Made by a program: the position numbers and the translations under genes. Below the pieces are notes generated by a model. The model was not told the origin of the DNA. It did not search any database and was given only the letters and a program-made list of their open reading frames with translations. This document shows, one piece after another, positions 18,627 through 18,804 of a stretch of DNA of 18,804 nt. This stretch comes from Auxenochlorella pyrenoidosa. Its lineage: Eukaryota > Chlorophyta > Trebouxiophyceae > Chlorellales > Chlorellaceae. The stretch spans positions 1,002,043-1,020,846 of the forward strand of contig KQ482018.1 of the NCBI GenBank assembly GCA_001430745.1, given 5' to 3'. Each line of letters begins with the position of its first letter. Within the stretch, counting starts at the first letter, position 1.

Positions 18627-18804
18627 CTGATGTGGAGGCATGGAGAGAGGAGGGAGGGAGACAGGGGTGTGTGTTGGGCGGGCTGAGGATGGGCTCACAT
18701 GCGCAGGCAACGCGCAGGAGAATAAAGCTGGTCGCAGGGCCGGCAGGCTGCAGGGTGCCCCCTTGTTGTACCTTCCCCGCCCCCCCCACCCACCGTCGCA
18801 CGCC

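Noticed and set aside
1..18804. CRISPR arrays, insertion sequences, rRNA, viral genes
   Set aside because: I looked for regularly spaced repeats, transposase motifs, rRNA cores and viral hallmark genes on both strands and saw none.

Overview
This is nuclear DNA from a GC-rich eukaryote with many short introns, most likely a green alga. A Chlorella-type trebouxiophyte is my best guess, inferred from gene style and gene content; no marker here fixes the species. Coding sequence is cut into exons of 21 to 551 bp. Acceptors are mostly TGCAG or CGCAG and donors mostly GTG. The exon models below were built by hand from splice signals, intron phase, known protein families and comparison between two pairs of tandem paralogs inside the window.

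Layout: (1) 86-1295, + strand, is the 3' end of a formate/nitrite transporter (FNT, NAR1-like) gene. (2) 1296-2250 is intergenic, with an AT-rich block flanked by 17-bp direct repeats. (3) 2251-4238 and 4825-7756, + strand, are two tandem RNA-recognition-motif (RRM) genes. The second is intact, with 10 exons, 427 aa and three RRMs. The first lacks the middle RRM and carries a 1-bp frameshift and an in-frame stop, so it is probably a pseudogene. (4) 7757-8445 is a convergent intergenic stretch. (5) 8446-17457, - strand, is a complete CASTOR/POLLUX (DMI1)-type ion channel gene of about 29 exons and 956 aa. (6) 17986-18626 and beyond the right edge, - strand, is the 3' end of a second, diverged channel gene lying head-to-tail upstream of the first.

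The window therefore holds two independent tandem duplications. I see no pathway linking the neighbours. FNT proteins move nitrite or formate across membranes (the plastid envelope for algal NAR1), CASTOR/POLLUX proteins are cation channels of the nuclear or plastid envelope, and the RRM proteins should bind RNA.

The most unusual signal is in the splicing. By my models, 7 of the 28 introns of the channel gene, and 1 of 9 in the intact RRM gene, begin with GC instead of GT. One GC intron is confirmed inside the window because the neighbouring paralog lacks it and reads straight through the same protein sequence. Introns that differ between the channel paralogs also carry internal direct repeats.
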